A stretch of DNA of 64,000 nucleotides from an uncultured Phycisphaerales bacterium (GTDB lineage: Bacteria > Planctomycetota > Phycisphaerae > Sedimentisphaerales > Anaerobacaceae): NCBI GenBank assembly GCA_937927975.1, contig CALEZT010000082.1:7217-71216 (forward strand), read 5' to 3'. Below the pieces are notes generated by a model that did no database searches, was not told where the DNA came from, and worked only from the letters and a program-made list of their open reading frames with translations. The position numbers and the translations under genes were made by a program. Below, in pieces: positions 17,723 to 27,052 of this stretch (its first letter is position 1; every line of letters begins with the position of its first letter).

Positions 17723-17735
17723 CGGCAGGTTCCTG

Positions 17736-17834
17736 TCCGGGTGGCAGCGACAAGCACCAGCTTGTCGATGGTCTTGTGAACACGCGAGGGCCATCGACAA
17801 GCTCCGAAGACTCCGCTTGTCGCTGCCACGCGGG
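17736..17834. repeat. GTGGCAGCGACAAGC inverted repeat, copy 2
   Basis: Arms GGGTGGCAGCGACAAGC and GCTTGTCGCTGCCAC enclose GCTTGTCGATGG / CCATCGACAAGC. It is the same family as 10788-10910 and lies directly after the ACAAAGGGG hairpin. Confidence 0.75.
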
Positions 17835-17997
17835 ATTGGATTCGGACTCCTTGCATTCCTCAAGCCCCCCACGAAATCCAGCCGCGAGCTTCCCATGACG
17901 CGAGCGGTTTTTTGGCGTTTCGACGGCGCGCGGGAGGGGCTATAATGTCTGCGTGCGACGGACCCTGGAGACTCGATGATTGAAAGGAGGCCGGATC

Positions 17998-20013
17998 ATG
18001 CGGCTGTTTCGACTGGCGATTCTGGCGGTGGCGGCGGTTTGTGCGGGGGGTTCGATCGGATGGGGTCAGGAGTATGGCCGGGCGGACCGCGATCAGCCGG
18101 GCGATGCGATGATCCAGGAGTACCTGGCCCGCGAGGCGCAGCGGATTCATGAGACCTTCGCAGAGGACCTCGCATCGAAGGACCAGTGGGAGACGCTGCG
18201 GACGCGGTATCGGCGCGAGTACCTCTACATGCTGGGCCTGTGGCCGATGCCCGAGAAGACCCCGCTGAAGGCCATCGTCACCGGCACGCTGGAAGGCGAC
18301 GGGTACGTCGTGGACATGCTCCACTACCAGAGCACGCCGGGATTGTACGTCACGGGGAACCTCTGGCGGCCCGCGAAGGTCGAGCCGGGAGAGCGGCTGC
18401 CTGCGGTGCTGTACGTCTGCGGGCACACCCCCTGCGGCCGCAACGGCACCAAGGCCGCCTATCAATCGCACGGCCTGTGGTTCGCGCGGCATGGCTACGT
18501 GTGCCTGGTCCTGGACACGCTCCAGCTCGGCGAGATCGCGGCGATCCATCACGGGACATACCGCGAGAATCGATGGTGGTGGCACTCGCGAGGGTATACG
18601 TCCGCCGGAGTCGAGTGCCTCAACGGAATTCGCGGGATCGACTACCTCGTCGGTCGAGCGGACGTGGACCCGCAGCGCATCGCGGTGACGGGAATCAGCG
18701 GCGGAGGCGCCGCCACCTTCTGGATCGCGGCCGCCGACTATCGCGTGAAGGTCGCGGTCCCTGTCAGCGGCATGGCGGACCTGCCGTCCTACGCCTCCAA
18801 TCGCGTCGTCAACGGCCACTGCGACTGCATGTTCCTGTACAATACGTACGAATGGCCCTGGACCCGCATCGCGGCGTTGATCGCGCCGCGTGCGATGCTC
18901 TTTGCCAACAGCGACGCGGACGCCATCTTCCCGATGGACGCCAACCAGCGCGTCATCAACCGTCTGGAGCGGATCTACAGCCTCTACGGCGCATCGGACT
19001 TCGTCGACAGCTTCGTCAGCATCGGCGACCACGCCTACCGCCAGGACCTCCGCCAGGCTGCGTACCGCTTCATCAACACGCACCTCAAGAACGACCCGCG
19101 CGTCGTCGAGGACAGCGAGGTGGACATCCCGACCGGCCCTCGCGACAAGCGAGAGTATTCCATCGACCCGGTGAAACTCCGCGTCTTTCCCACGGACGCC
19201 GACCTTCCGAAGGACGAACTGAACACGACGATCGACAGGCATTTCGTGCCCATGGCCGAAGTCGAGCCGCCGACGAAGGGCACATTCGACGGCTGGAAGA
19301 TCACGCTCCTGAGCGCTCTGCGCAACGTGACATTCCGCCATTTCAGCGAACCGATCCCGGCGGCGGAAGCGCTCGAACAGGACGGGTCGCAACAGTCGTG
19401 GCTGTCCTCCGAGCCGGGTATCCGCGTGCGGTTGCGATTGCTGGCGAATCCCGCCGGGGCCACGCGGATCCTGCTGGTCGTGCAGGATGCGGACGCCAGC
19501 GAGACTCTCGACTGGCTCGACCGCGTGCGCCAGCCCGATGACGTTGTCTACGTGCTCGCGCCACGCGGCGTGGGCGAGACCCGCTGGACGCGGAAGAATC
19601 CGCCGAACTACGTCGAACGCTCGCACGTGCTGCTCGGTCGGACCGTCGATGAAGGACGAATCCGCGACGTGATCGCAGTGGCGAAGTACCTCCGCGATAA
19701 GCACGAGGGCGCGGTCCCGGTCCACCTCTGCGGCCGGCGCGGCGCAGCGATCCTGGCTGCCTACGCGGCTCTGCACGACGCCAGACGAATCGCAGGCGTC
19801 ACAGCCGTCGACCCGCCGGCGTCGCACATGGACCCCGACGCCCCGCAACTGCTGAACGTCCTGCGGGTGTGCGATATCCCGGATGCGCTCGGGATGCTCG
19901 CGCCGCGACCGCTGACGATCCATGGCCAGGCGGCCGACTGGGAGAAAGTGTCACGGATCTATTCAGCGGCGGACGCTCGCGACAAGCTGCAATTCAAAGC
20001 CGCCGCACCCTGA
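17998..20013 (+). CDS. Exported alpha/beta-hydrolase (acetylxylan-esterase-like)
   Basis: A 671-residue secreted protein (signal peptide about 1-23). The first half is an alpha/beta-hydrolase with the nucleophile elbow GISGGG (S234), a preceding VCLVLDTLQLGE strand, the acid in ANSDADAIFP (about 301) and the histidine in SIGDHAYR. The second half (about 400-671) looks like another, non-catalytic hydrolase-type fold. Planctomycete homologues of this kind are annotated as acetylxylan or prolyl-oligopeptidase-like esterases; the substrate is unknown. ATG 17998 follows GGAGG. A likely -10 (TATAAT) is at about 17940. Confidence 0.75.
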   Translation: MRLFRLAILAVAAVCAGGSIGWGQEYGRADRDQPGDAMIQEYLAREAQRIHETFAEDLASKDQWETLRTRYRREYLYMLGLWPMPEKTPLKAIVTGTLEGDGYVVDMLHYQSTPGLYVTGNLWRPAKVEPGERLPAVLYVCGHTPCGRNGTKAAYQSHGLWFARHGYVCLVLDTLQLGEIAAIHHGTYRENRWWWHSRGYTSAGVECLNGIRGIDYLVGRADVDPQRIAVTGISGGGAATFWIAAADYRVKVAVPVSGMADLPSYASNRVVNGHCDCMFLYNTYEWPWTRIAALIAPRAMLFANSDADAIFPMDANQRVINRLERIYSLYGASDFVDSFVSIGDHAYRQDLRQAAYRFINTHLKNDPRVVEDSEVDIPTGPRDKREYSIDPVKLRVFPTDADLPKDELNTTIDRHFVPMAEVEPPTKGTFDGWKITLLSALRNVTFRHFSEPIPAAEALEQDGSQQSWLSSEPGIRVRLRLLANPAGATRILLVVQDADASETLDWLDRVRQPDDVVYVLAPRGVGETRWTRKNPPNYVERSHVLLGRTVDEGRIRDVIAVAKYLRDKHEGAVPVHLCGRRGAAILAAYAALHDARRIAGVTAVDPPASHMDPDAPQLLNVLRVCDIPDALGMLAPRPLTIHGQAADWEKVSRIYSAADARDKLQFKAAAP

Positions 20014-20163
20014 CCGACACGCACCCTCTTCGACGCGGCAAATCCGGTTGATGTTCGCACGCCGAATCGTACAATGGAAGCGTGCGAGGCTTCGGGCCTC
20101 GACGCAGAGTGCATCCCCGGCATACCTCTGTGGATTGGTAGGAAATCCGTTGGAGATTCAGTG

Positions 20164-21825
20164 GTGCGTATCGCGTTAGGGCAGTTCAACGCCACGGTCG
20201 GCGACCTGGCCGGCAATGTGGCGAAGATGAAGAAGATTTGGACCCAGGCTGTCCAGGCCGGGGCGGACCTGGTGGCGTTTCCGGAGATGGCGATCTGCGG
20301 GTATCCGCCGGAGGACCTGGTGTACAACCGCCAGTTCGTCCGCGATGGCCGGGCGGCACTGGAGGATTTGGCTTCGTTTTGCAGGAAGGGGACCGTCGTC
20401 GCGGGCTTCGTCGAGAGCGGCGCCCACAGCCTGTACAACGCCGCCGCGGTGATTCAGAAGGGCCGGATCGTCCACACCTACCACAAAGCCAACCTGCCCA
20501 ACTACAGCGTCTTCGACGAACAGCGCTATTTCCGGGCAGGCGAGCGGCCGGTGGTCTTCAACGTCAACGGTCTGCGCGTCGCGGTGACCATCTGCGAGGA
20601 CCTGTGGAACCCGCAACGACTGACCGATCTGCTGATGGGCGTCAGCCGGTTCCACGTGCTGCTGAACATCTCCGCTTCGCCGTTCGACGTGGGCAAGATC
20701 TCCCGGCGGGAAGACGTCATCCGCAAATGCACGGATGTCTTCGACTGCGCCGTCGCCTACTGCAATCTGGTAGGCGGCCAGGACGAGCTGGTCTTCGACG
20801 GTCGGAGCATCCTCATGGACTCTTCGGGCCGGGTGGCGGGCAAGGCGAAGGCTTTCGACGAGGATCTGCTCATCGCCGACGTCCAGGAGGGCGCCGAAGG
20901 GGTCACGTTGGCGCCGACGCAGCCGGCGGCGGTTCAGCCGGCCGACAAGGTCGAGGAAGTCTACGAGGCCCTGGTGCTGGCGACCCGCGACTACGTAATC
21001 AAGAACGGGTTCAAGCAGACGATCCTGGGCATCAGCGGCGGCATCGACTCGGCGGTCACAGCGGCCATCGCCGCCGCGGCGCTGGGACCCGAGAACGTCC
21101 AGTGCGTGACGATGCCCTCGCGGTTCAACAGTCCTGAGACGATCGCCGACTCCAAGCTCGTCGCGGACAACCTGGGATGTCCCTTGCTCGCGATCCCGAT
21201 CGAGCCGATCCTGACGCAGTTCAGTCGGTCTCTCCAGGCGGACCCGCGGTGGACCGAGGGCGGCATCGCCTACGAGAATCTCCAGGCCCGCATCCGCGGC
21301 ATGATCCTGATGTCCCTGAGCAACCAGGTGGGCTCGCTCGTTCTGACCACAGGCAACAAGAGCGAAGTCTCCGTCGGCTACAGCACGCTGTATGGCGATT
21401 CCGCGGGCGGCTTCGGCATCATCAAGGACCTGCTCAAGACGATGGTCTACCAACTGGCCGAGTACATCAACCGGCGCGCCGGGCGCGAGGTCATCCCGGC
21501 GGCCGTGATCCGGCGGATTCCCAGCGCGGAGCTCCGACCCGACCAGAAGGACACGGATTCGCTGCCCGACTACGATCTGCTCGACCGGATCATCACCGGT
21601 TACGTCGAAGAGGACAAATCCGCACGGGAACTGGTGGAGTCGGGCTTGCCCGCCGAGACGGTGGAGCGGGTGATCCGCATGATCGATCGGAACGAGTACA
21701 AGCGAAGACAGTCGGCCCCCGGCGTGCGGATCACGCCCAAGGCCTTCGGCAAAGACCGCCGACTGCCCATCACCAATCGCTACACAACCACAGTGAACCC
21801 CCAAGGCCGGCAAGGGCGACCCTAG
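20164..21825 (+). CDS. nadE: Glutamine-dependent NAD+ synthase
   Basis: Makes NAD+ from deamido-NAD+ with glutamine as nitrogen donor. The N-terminal nitrilase-type glutaminase has the E-K-C triad (E41 in FPEMAICGYPPEDL, K108 in YHKANLPNY, C144 in ICEDLW). The C-terminal synthetase (from about 265) has the ATP-PP loop SGGIDSA (291-297), NKSEVSVGYSTLYGD and RRIPSAELRPDQKDTDSLP. At 553 residues it is the normal length of the two-domain form. GTG 20164 gives the usual VRIALGQ start and has a GGAG site 8 bases upstream; an adjacent GTG is at 20161. Confidence 0.95.
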   Translation: MRIALGQFNATVGDLAGNVAKMKKIWTQAVQAGADLVAFPEMAICGYPPEDLVYNRQFVRDGRAALEDLASFCRKGTVVAGFVESGAHSLYNAAAVIQKGRIVHTYHKANLPNYSVFDEQRYFRAGERPVVFNVNGLRVAVTICEDLWNPQRLTDLLMGVSRFHVLLNISASPFDVGKISRREDVIRKCTDVFDCAVAYCNLVGGQDELVFDGRSILMDSSGRVAGKAKAFDEDLLIADVQEGAEGVTLAPTQPAAVQPADKVEEVYEALVLATRDYVIKNGFKQTILGISGGIDSAVTAAIAAAALGPENVQCVTMPSRFNSPETIADSKLVADNLGCPLLAIPIEPILTQFSRSLQADPRWTEGGIAYENLQARIRGMILMSLSNQVGSLVLTTGNKSEVSVGYSTLYGDSAGGFGIIKDLLKTMVYQLAEYINRRAGREVIPAAVIRRIPSAELRPDQKDTDSLPDYDLLDRIITGYVEEDKSARELVESGLPAETVERVIRMIDRNEYKRRQSAPGVRITPKAFGKDRRLPITNRYTTTVNPQGRQGRP

Positions 21826-21966
21826 CTGTCCGAGCACCCCCGCCTGTGAATGGCGCCCCCCTGGGGGATCGGTTCGCCGATTCGCCCGATCCCGGTTTGG
21901 AATTGCCGTCGGGGCAGTTGGCGGTTACACTGGGGATTTGGCAACCGACGGATTTTTGAGGTTCAG

Positions 21967-22413
21967 ATGAAGATTGCTTTGGGCACGGATCACGCAGGAT
22001 ACGAATACAAGGAACGCATCAAGAAGCACCTGATCGGGAAGGGGCACGAGGTGATGGATTTCGGGGCCCATTCGAGCGAGTCGTGCGACTACCCCGATTT
22101 CATCTATCCCGCGGCCCTGGCGGTCGCGAAAGGCCAGTGCGACCGGGCGATCGTCATGGGCGGCAGCGGCAACGGCGAGACGATCGTCGCCAACAAAGTC
22201 CGCGGCGTCCGCTGCGCCGTGGTCTGGACCGAGGAGCTGGCGCGCCTGAGCCGGGCCCACAACGACGCCAACGTCATCTCCATCGGCGCCCGCACGGTGT
22301 CGGTCGAGCTGGCCCTCAAGATGGTCGACGTCTGGCTGACGACCCCCTTCGACGGCGGCCGCCACACCGAGCGAGTCCGCAAGATCGCGGAACTCGACCG
22401 CTGCTCGCTGTAA
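21967..22413 (+). CDS. rpiB: Ribose-5-phosphate isomerase B
   Basis: Interconverts ribose 5-phosphate and ribulose 5-phosphate in the pentose-phosphate pathway. The 148-residue protein has the RpiB/LacAB fold motifs: MKIALGTDHAGYEYK, DYPDFIYPAALAV, VMGGSGNGETIVANKV and SHNDANVISIGAR-like SRAHNDANVISIGAR. It has GGSGNGE (E71) in place of the cysteine loop of the E. coli enzyme, like the mycobacterial type, in which this glutamate is the base. ATG 21967 starts the conserved first strand; the frame is open upstream but unlike the family. A hairpin repeat begins 6 bases after the stop. Confidence 0.9.
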   Translation: MKIALGTDHAGYEYKERIKKHLIGKGHEVMDFGAHSSESCDYPDFIYPAALAVAKGQCDRAIVMGGSGNGETIVANKVRGVRCAVVWTEELARLSRAHNDANVISIGARTVSVELALKMVDVWLTTPFDGGRHTERVRKIAELDRCSL

Positions 22414-22418
22414 GAGAT

Positions 22419-22552
22419 TTCACCACAGAGACACAGAGTGCACAGAGAAGAATAGGAGAATTGAGATGTGGGATGCGAAGACTATTAATCAACAGTCAAC
22501 CCTCAACAATCACCCCTCTCTTCTCCGTGTCCTCCGTGTCTCTGTGGTGAAC
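22419..22552. repeat. CACCACAGAGACAC inverted-repeat pair without its own gene
   Basis: Left arm 22419-22452 (TTCACCACAGAGACACAG...) and right arm 22519-22552, the complementary TCTCTGTGGTGAA type. It is the same pair that brackets the GxxExxY gene at 24316-24778. The right arm lies within the first codons of the FAD oxidoreductase gene. Confidence 0.8.
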
Positions 22553-24313
22553 GCTCTTCTCTTCTGCTTCGTCGCGTCCGCCGCCGGCGGGCAGGTCCTG
22601 ATCGAGGCCGAGAGCTTCGACAACCCCGGCGGGTGGGTCGTCGATCAGCAGTTCATGGGCCAGATGGGCTCGTCCATGCTCCTGGCGCACGGAATGGGAG
22701 TTCCGGTGCCCGACGCTGTGACGAACGTCGCAATCCCGGCGGGCCAGTACCGCGTCTGGGTCCGCACGCGGAACTGGGTCCCGACGAGCGAAGGACCCGA
22801 TGCGCCCGGCCGGTTCCAGGTCCTGATCGACGGCGCGCCGCTGCAGACCACCTTCGGCACGGAAGGGGCCGACTGGCACTGGCAGAACGGTGGCGAGGTC
22901 GAGATCAAGAAGGACAAGATCAAGCTGGCGATCCGCGACCTGACCGGCTTCGACGGCCGATGCGATGCGATCGCGTTCATGAGCGACCTGTCGGCGCGAC
23001 CGCCTGAAGGCGAGGCGCTGGCTTCGTTGCGACGTTCGGAGAAACCGCAGGAAGCGGGGCAGTTCGATCTCGTCGTGGTCGGAGGCGGAATGGCAGGGAC
23101 CTGCACCGCGATCTCCGCCGCTCGGCTCGGACTGAAGGTGGCCCTCGTCCACGACCGGCCCGTCCTGGGCGGCAACAACAGCTCGGAGGTCCGCGTCCAC
23201 CTCAACGGCCAGATCAACCTGCCGCCGTATCCGCGGATCGGCGACGTCGTCGCCGAGCTGGACCCGGCCAACCAGGGCAACGCCCAGGCCGCGGCCTTCT
23301 ACAACGACCAGAAGAAGCTCCGCATCGTGAAGAACGAACCCAATCTCCGCCTGTTCCTCAATATGCACGCCTATGCGGTCGAGAAGCAGGGCGACCGGAT
23401 CGCCGCGGTCGTCGCCAAGGACATCCGGACCGCGAAGGACCTTCGCTTCGTCGCGCCGTTGTTCGCCGACTGCACAGGCGACGGGACCATCGGCTTCCTG
23501 GCGGGCGCCGATTTCCGCATGGGACGCGAGGGCTGGCAGGAGACGGGCGAAACGCTCGCGCCGCAGGAGCCGGACAAGATGACGATGGGCGCCTCGACGC
23601 AGTGGTACACGGTCGAGACGCTCAGACCCGCTCCGTTCCCCGAGTGCCCCTGGGCGCTGCCCTTCACCGAGGCAAGCTGCGAGCACGCGACTCGCGGCGA
23701 CTGGAACTGGGAGACCGGCCTGAACAAGGACCAGATCGCGGACTTCGAGTCGATCCGCGACCACGCGCTGCGGGCCGTCTACGGCAACTGGTCCTTCCTC
23801 AAGAACCACAGCAAGGACAAGGCGAAATACACCCACCGCCAGCTCTCCTGGGTCGCGTACATCGCAGGCAAGCGCGAGAGCCGCCGGCTGCTGGGCGACG
23901 TGATCCTCACGCAGCAGGACGTGCAGGAGCAGAAGGTCTATCCCGACGCGATGGTCACGACGACCTGGTCGATCGACCTGCACTACCCCGATCCCAAGAA
24001 CACCGAGCACTTCCCCGGCGAGGAGTTCAAGACGATCTGCAAGACCCCTGCGATCAAGCCCTACGCGATCCCGTACCGCTGCCTGTACTCGCGCAACGTG
24101 GAGAACCTGTTCATGGCCGGACGCGACATCAGCGTCACGCACGTGGCGCTGGGCACCGTCCGCGTCATGCGGACCGGCGGCATGATGGGCGAGGTCGTCG
24201 GCATGGCCGCGTCGATCTGCAAGAACCGCGACACGACCCCGCGAGGCGTCTTCGTGGAGCACCTTCCCGAGCTGAAGGAACTCGCCACCCGCGGCGTGGG
24301 GAAGAAGAAATAA
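22466..24313 (+). CDS. Exported FAD-dependent oxidoreductase
   Basis: A 615-residue protein of the FAD_oxidored (PF12831-type) group common in Planctomycetes. A hydrophobic export segment (about 20-40) is followed by a CBM-like beta region (41-195; VLIEAESFDN, YRVWVRTRNW), then a Rossmann FAD domain beginning DLVVVGGGMAG (201-211) with VLGGNNSSEVR. The C-terminal block GRDISVTHVALGTVRVMRTGGMMGE closes the FAD site. The substrate is unknown. A GGAGAATTGAG site precedes the ATG. The codons for [12 protein letters not shown] come from the inverted-repeat element overlapping the 5' end, so the export signal appears to have been recruited from repeat DNA. Confidence 0.85.
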   Translation: MWDAKTINQQSTLNNHPSLLRVLRVSVVNALLFCFVASAAGGQVLIEAESFDNPGGWVVDQQFMGQMGSSMLLAHGMGVPVPDAVTNVAIPAGQYRVWVRTRNWVPTSEGPDAPGRFQVLIDGAPLQTTFGTEGADWHWQNGGEVEIKKDKIKLAIRDLTGFDGRCDAIAFMSDLSARPPEGEALASLRRSEKPQEAGQFDLVVVGGGMAGTCTAISAARLGLKVALVHDRPVLGGNNSSEVRVHLNGQINLPPYPRIGDVVAELDPANQGNAQAAAFYNDQKKLRIVKNEPNLRLFLNMHAYAVEKQGDRIAAVVAKDIRTAKDLRFVAPLFADCTGDGTIGFLAGADFRMGREGWQETGETLAPQEPDKMTMGASTQWYTVETLRPAPFPECPWALPFTEASCEHATRGDWNWETGLNKDQIADFESIRDHALRAVYGNWSFLKNHSKDKAKYTHRQLSWVAYIAGKRESRRLLGDVILTQQDVQEQKVYPDAMVTTTWSIDLHYPDPKNTEHFPGEEFKTICKTPAIKPYAIPYRCLYSRNVENLFMAGRDISVTHVALGTVRVMRTGGMMGEVVGMAASICKNRDTTPRGVFVEHLPELKELATRGVGKKK

Positions 24314-24315
24314 CA

Positions 24316-24778
24316 TTCACCACAGAGACACGGAGGACACGGAGAACAGAAGAAGGGAGGGGAGATGGATAGGAATGAGATTACCGAACGGGTGATTGGG
24401 GCCGCGATTGAAGTGCACCGCGCGCTGGGGCCTGGATTGCTGGAATCCGCCTATGAGGAGTGTCTCGCGCATGAGCTTGCGCTGGGGGGCGTGACGTTCG
24501 ACCGGCAGCGGCCGTTGCCTGTCGAGTACAAGGGAGTCATGCTCGATTGCGAATATCGTTTGGATCTGCTTGTCGAGAATACGGTCGTCGTGGAGATCAA
24601 GGCGGTCTCGGAGATCGAGCCTGTGCACGAGGCGCAACTGTTGACCTACCTCCGCCTGGGCGGCTGGCGGGTCGGCCTCCTGATCAACTTCAACGTCCCT
24701 GTCCTGAAAAACGGCATTCGTCGGAGGGTTTTATGATTCCCTTTCTTCTCCGTGTCCTCTGTGTCTCCGTGGTGAACA
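24316..24778. mobile_element. Putative GxxExxY cassette with terminal inverted repeats
   Basis: TTCACCACAGAGACACGGAG (24316-24335, extending to 24347) and its complement at 24744-24778 bracket a 123-codon GxxExxY gene. The layout, of about 460 bases, resembles a minimal mobile unit; the gene-free pair at 22419-22552 looks like its non-autonomous relative. Target-site duplications are not evident. Confidence 0.55.
24365..24736 (+). CDS. GxxExxY protein (PD-(D/E)XK nuclease-like)
   Basis: A 123-residue member of the GxxExxY family (PF13366/TIGR04256 type). The naming motif is GLLESAY (24-30), and the nuclease-like core is D67 in YRLDLLV with E77-I-K79 in [17 protein letters not shown] and [16 protein letters not shown] are typical. 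The biochemical role is unproven. It has a GGAGAT site at 24357-24362. The stop overlaps the next ATG (ATGA), so the host gene downstream is translationally coupled to the cassette. The inverted repeats on both sides suggest mobility. Confidence 0.88.
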   Translation: MDRNEITERVIGAAIEVHRALGPGLLESAYEECLAHELALGGVTFDRQRPLPVEYKGVMLDCEYRLDLLVENTVVVEIKAVSEIEPVHEAQLLTYLRLGGWRVGLLINFNVPVLKNGIRRRVL

Positions 24779-26295
24779 CTCTTCCCGTCCCTCCGGCCGC
24801 GGTCGAGCAGGCAACCGATTCGGCGCGGATCGCCGGCTATGCCATGAGCAAGGTCCAGCGATGGCTGCATGAGACCGCGCTGCCTGTCATCGACCCGAAC
24901 ACCGGGCTCTATCCCGCCGACGGGCTCTGGAACTACCGCGACACCGCCGCGGACTGCTATCCCTTCCTGTGCTGGGCCGCGTTCGTTACCGATCTCGATG
25001 CGCTCAACGGGCCCGTTCGGAACGTCCTGCGCGTCGAGCAGAAACTCTGCAACCATCTCGACCGCATCCCGGTCCCGTACGATTGGAGGAAGGGCCGAAA
25101 GCTCGCCCCCGAGTACGACGAGCTGATCTTCCAAGCCTCCGAGTACGTCAAGGACGGACTGATCGCCATCGTCGAGGTCACCGGCCGCGACGAGTGGTTC
25201 GATCGGATGCTCGCCATCGAGGAAGACATCTGGAAACACGCGAGGATCGACACGCCCTTCGGCAGGATCCCCTCGCTGAACGTCGAGGTCAATGGCGAGC
25301 AGCTCCAGGCCCTGGCCCGCCTGTACACCATGACCGGACGCGAAGAGTTCGTCGTGTGGGCCGAGCGACTGGCGGACTATTACTTCGCCCAGCCGGACTT
25401 CGTCCCCGAGCGGCTTCGCGATCACGGCTGCGAGATCATCGGCGGCCTGGGCCTGCTCCTGGCGGTCGAGACCCAGAACAACCGACCGAAGGCCAGAGAA
25501 TACCAGGCCAAGCTCAAACACGTCTTCAACACGATCCTGGCCCAGGGCTGCAACGAGGACGGCCTGATGTTCAACCACCTCACAAAACGCGACGGCGGCA
25601 ACGGCGCCCTGAGCGACGGGTGGGGCTACAACTACGTCGGCTATCTCTGCTACGACATGGCCGTGGGCCGGCCCCTCTATCGCGAGCAGGTCCGTCGAAC
25701 GCTGGCCAACCTCCGCAAGCCCGCCTACGACCGCTACAACTGGGAGGGCAACTACTCGATCGACGGCTTCGCCGACTCGATCGAAGGAGCGATCTACCTG
25801 CTCAACCGCGTCCCGGTCGAGGAGGGCTTCCAATGGGTGGACCGCGAGATGGCCCGCAGTGTCACGCGGTCGAGCGAGCCGCTGGAGACCGCGAAGCTCT
25901 GGGGCACGATGAAGCTGGAGTCCAACGGCGTCCGCACCGTCCTGATGCATGCGCTGATGCACACGCAAGGCGTGATCGCGCGACCCTGGCGAAAGGGCCT
26001 GGAACTCGGCGCGGCCCGCACGGACGAGGGGCTCGTCCTGGTGATCCGGTCGGACAAGCCCTGGTCGGGCAAGCTCTGCTTCGACATCCCCCGCCACAGA
26101 GAGTACATGGGCTTTGAGAAGGACTGGCCCCGCATGAACACGCTGCCCGAGTGGTTCACGGTCGAGCCCGCGCGGCAATACACGATCCGCGACCTCGACA
26201 CCGGCTCCCAAACCCCCCGCACCGGCAGACAACTCCACGAAGGCTGGGACCTCGTCCTCGCCCCCGGCGTCGCCCGGCGCCTGGCGATCCGATGA
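24733..26295 (+). CDS. Exported predicted alpha/alpha-barrel protein of unknown function
   Basis: A 520-residue protein. The first 20 residues ([20 protein letters not shown]) are encoded by the right arm of the GxxExxY cassette repeat and look like a weak export signal. The body is mainly helical with aromatic and acidic patches ([62 protein letters not shown]) like six-hairpin glycoside-hydrolase or lyase barrels. I cannot name the family or substrate. It overlaps the GxxExxY stop by ATGA with a GGAGGG site. The next gene, 26480, has its own promoter. Confidence 0.7.
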   Translation: MIPFLLRVLCVSVVNTLPVPPAAVEQATDSARIAGYAMSKVQRWLHETALPVIDPNTGLYPADGLWNYRDTAADCYPFLCWAAFVTDLDALNGPVRNVLRVEQKLCNHLDRIPVPYDWRKGRKLAPEYDELIFQASEYVKDGLIAIVEVTGRDEWFDRMLAIEEDIWKHARIDTPFGRIPSLNVEVNGEQLQALARLYTMTGREEFVVWAERLADYYFAQPDFVPERLRDHGCEIIGGLGLLLAVETQNNRPKAREYQAKLKHVFNTILAQGCNEDGLMFNHLTKRDGGNGALSDGWGYNYVGYLCYDMAVGRPLYREQVRRTLANLRKPAYDRYNWEGNYSIDGFADSIEGAIYLLNRVPVEEGFQWVDREMARSVTRSSEPLETAKLWGTMKLESNGVRTVLMHALMHTQGVIARPWRKGLELGAARTDEGLVLVIRSDKPWSGKLCFDIPRHREYMGFEKDWPRMNTLPEWFTVEPARQYTIRDLDTGSQTPRTGRQLHEGWDLVLAPGVARRLAIR

Positions 26296-26365
26296 CAGAC
26301 AAGGAAACGGACTGAAACCGACAGGGTCTCTTGGAGATTCCGTCGGTGTGCGACGCGGGTTTTCC

Positions 26366-26394
26366 TTGACAAGCACGGTCGAAAAAGGTATACT
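26366..26394 (+). promoter_or_regulatory. Sigma-70-type promoter of sorting-tail gene
   Basis: TTGACA, a 17-base spacer and TATACT, about 80 bases before the GTG at 26480. The -35 is perfect and the -10 is 5 of 6. Confidence 0.8.
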
Positions 26395-26479
26395 GATCGA
26401 AGTGGTGCAGGGAAGGACGGCGTTTCGGGTTGTCTGGGTGCGTTCGCGTAACAAGTCACTTTATCATTGGAGGTGGGTC

Positions 26480-27052
26480 GTGAAACAATGGGCAATTGTT
26501 CTGGCGGTTCTTGCGGTTCTTCCGACGGCATCCTGGGCGGGCTTGCACTCCTTCCCGTCCGAGACTTCCACGGTCGTCGGCGCGGTCGGATTCATTGACG
26601 GTGAGCAGATCGGGTACTTCTGGAGCGTCGATAGAGGCGATCGGGTCGTGCAGACGTTCGCCGATCCGCTGGCCTCTGTAAACCGGGCGATCTTCGATTT
26701 CGCGGTGCCTTACAATGTCCTCTCGGGCGGAGCCACGGTGGAGTGGGACATCCTGATCAACTCCACGCCGGTCGGCGACTTCACGATCGTTCAGAACTTC
26801 ACGGGTCCTGTGCATCTGGACCTGTCGTTCGCACCGGTCGCCAACATCGGCGGCGACTATACCGTGGCCTTCGTCGTCACGAACGAAGTCCCCGGCGGCT
26901 CCGGCTCCCACACGCTGGGCTATGCGGGCAACTGGTTGCACTCGGTGGAATTGCTCAGCACCGGCGCCGCCGTCCCGGTTCCTGGGGCTGTGGTTCTGGC
27001 CGGTCTGGGTTCGGGCCTGGTGGGCTGGCTCCGCAGACGCCGTTCGCTCTAG
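26480..27052 (+). CDS. Small exported protein with PEP-CTERM-like sorting tail
   Basis: A 190-residue protein with a signal peptide (1-20, ending SWA-G), a beta-rich body and a C-terminal tail of VPVPGA, a hydrophobic stretch, GLVGW and RRRR. This fits a planctomycete variant of the PEP-CTERM sorting signal recognised by exosortase-type systems. The start is a GTG after TTGGAGG. It has its own TTGACA-N17-TATACT promoter and a terminator directly after the stop. Three other genes in the window carry the same type of tail (28667, 40501, 43714). The body has no known domain. Confidence 0.8.
   Translation: MKQWAIVLAVLAVLPTASWAGLHSFPSETSTVVGAVGFIDGEQIGYFWSVDRGDRVVQTFADPLASVNRAIFDFAVPYNVLSGGATVEWDILINSTPVGDFTIVQNFTGPVHLDLSFAPVANIGGDYTVAFVVTNEVPGGSGSHTLGYAGNWLHSVELLSTGAAVPVPGAVVLAGLGSGLVGWLRRRRSL

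Larger units (their letters stand above)
17356..17898 (+). pseudogene. Phage/plasmid-type primase, zinc-binding N-terminus only
   Basis: Residues 1-86 match the CHC2-type zinc domain of phage and plasmid DNA primases: CPAHADSDPSLSV, then IHCYAGCSPEAVV. The frame then runs straight into two intergenic repeat elements (17626-17722 and 17736-17834), and the toprim and helicase parts are missing, so it is a truncated remnant. The ATG has a clear AAGGAGA site. It lies behind a 160-base leader that is also found before the phage portal gene at 51004. The next genes are ordinary host genes on the same strand. Confidence 0.65.

Noticed and set aside
17860..22365. Minus-strand open frames opposite the esterase, nadE and rpiB genes
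   Set aside because: They mirror conserved coding genes and lack ribosome sites.
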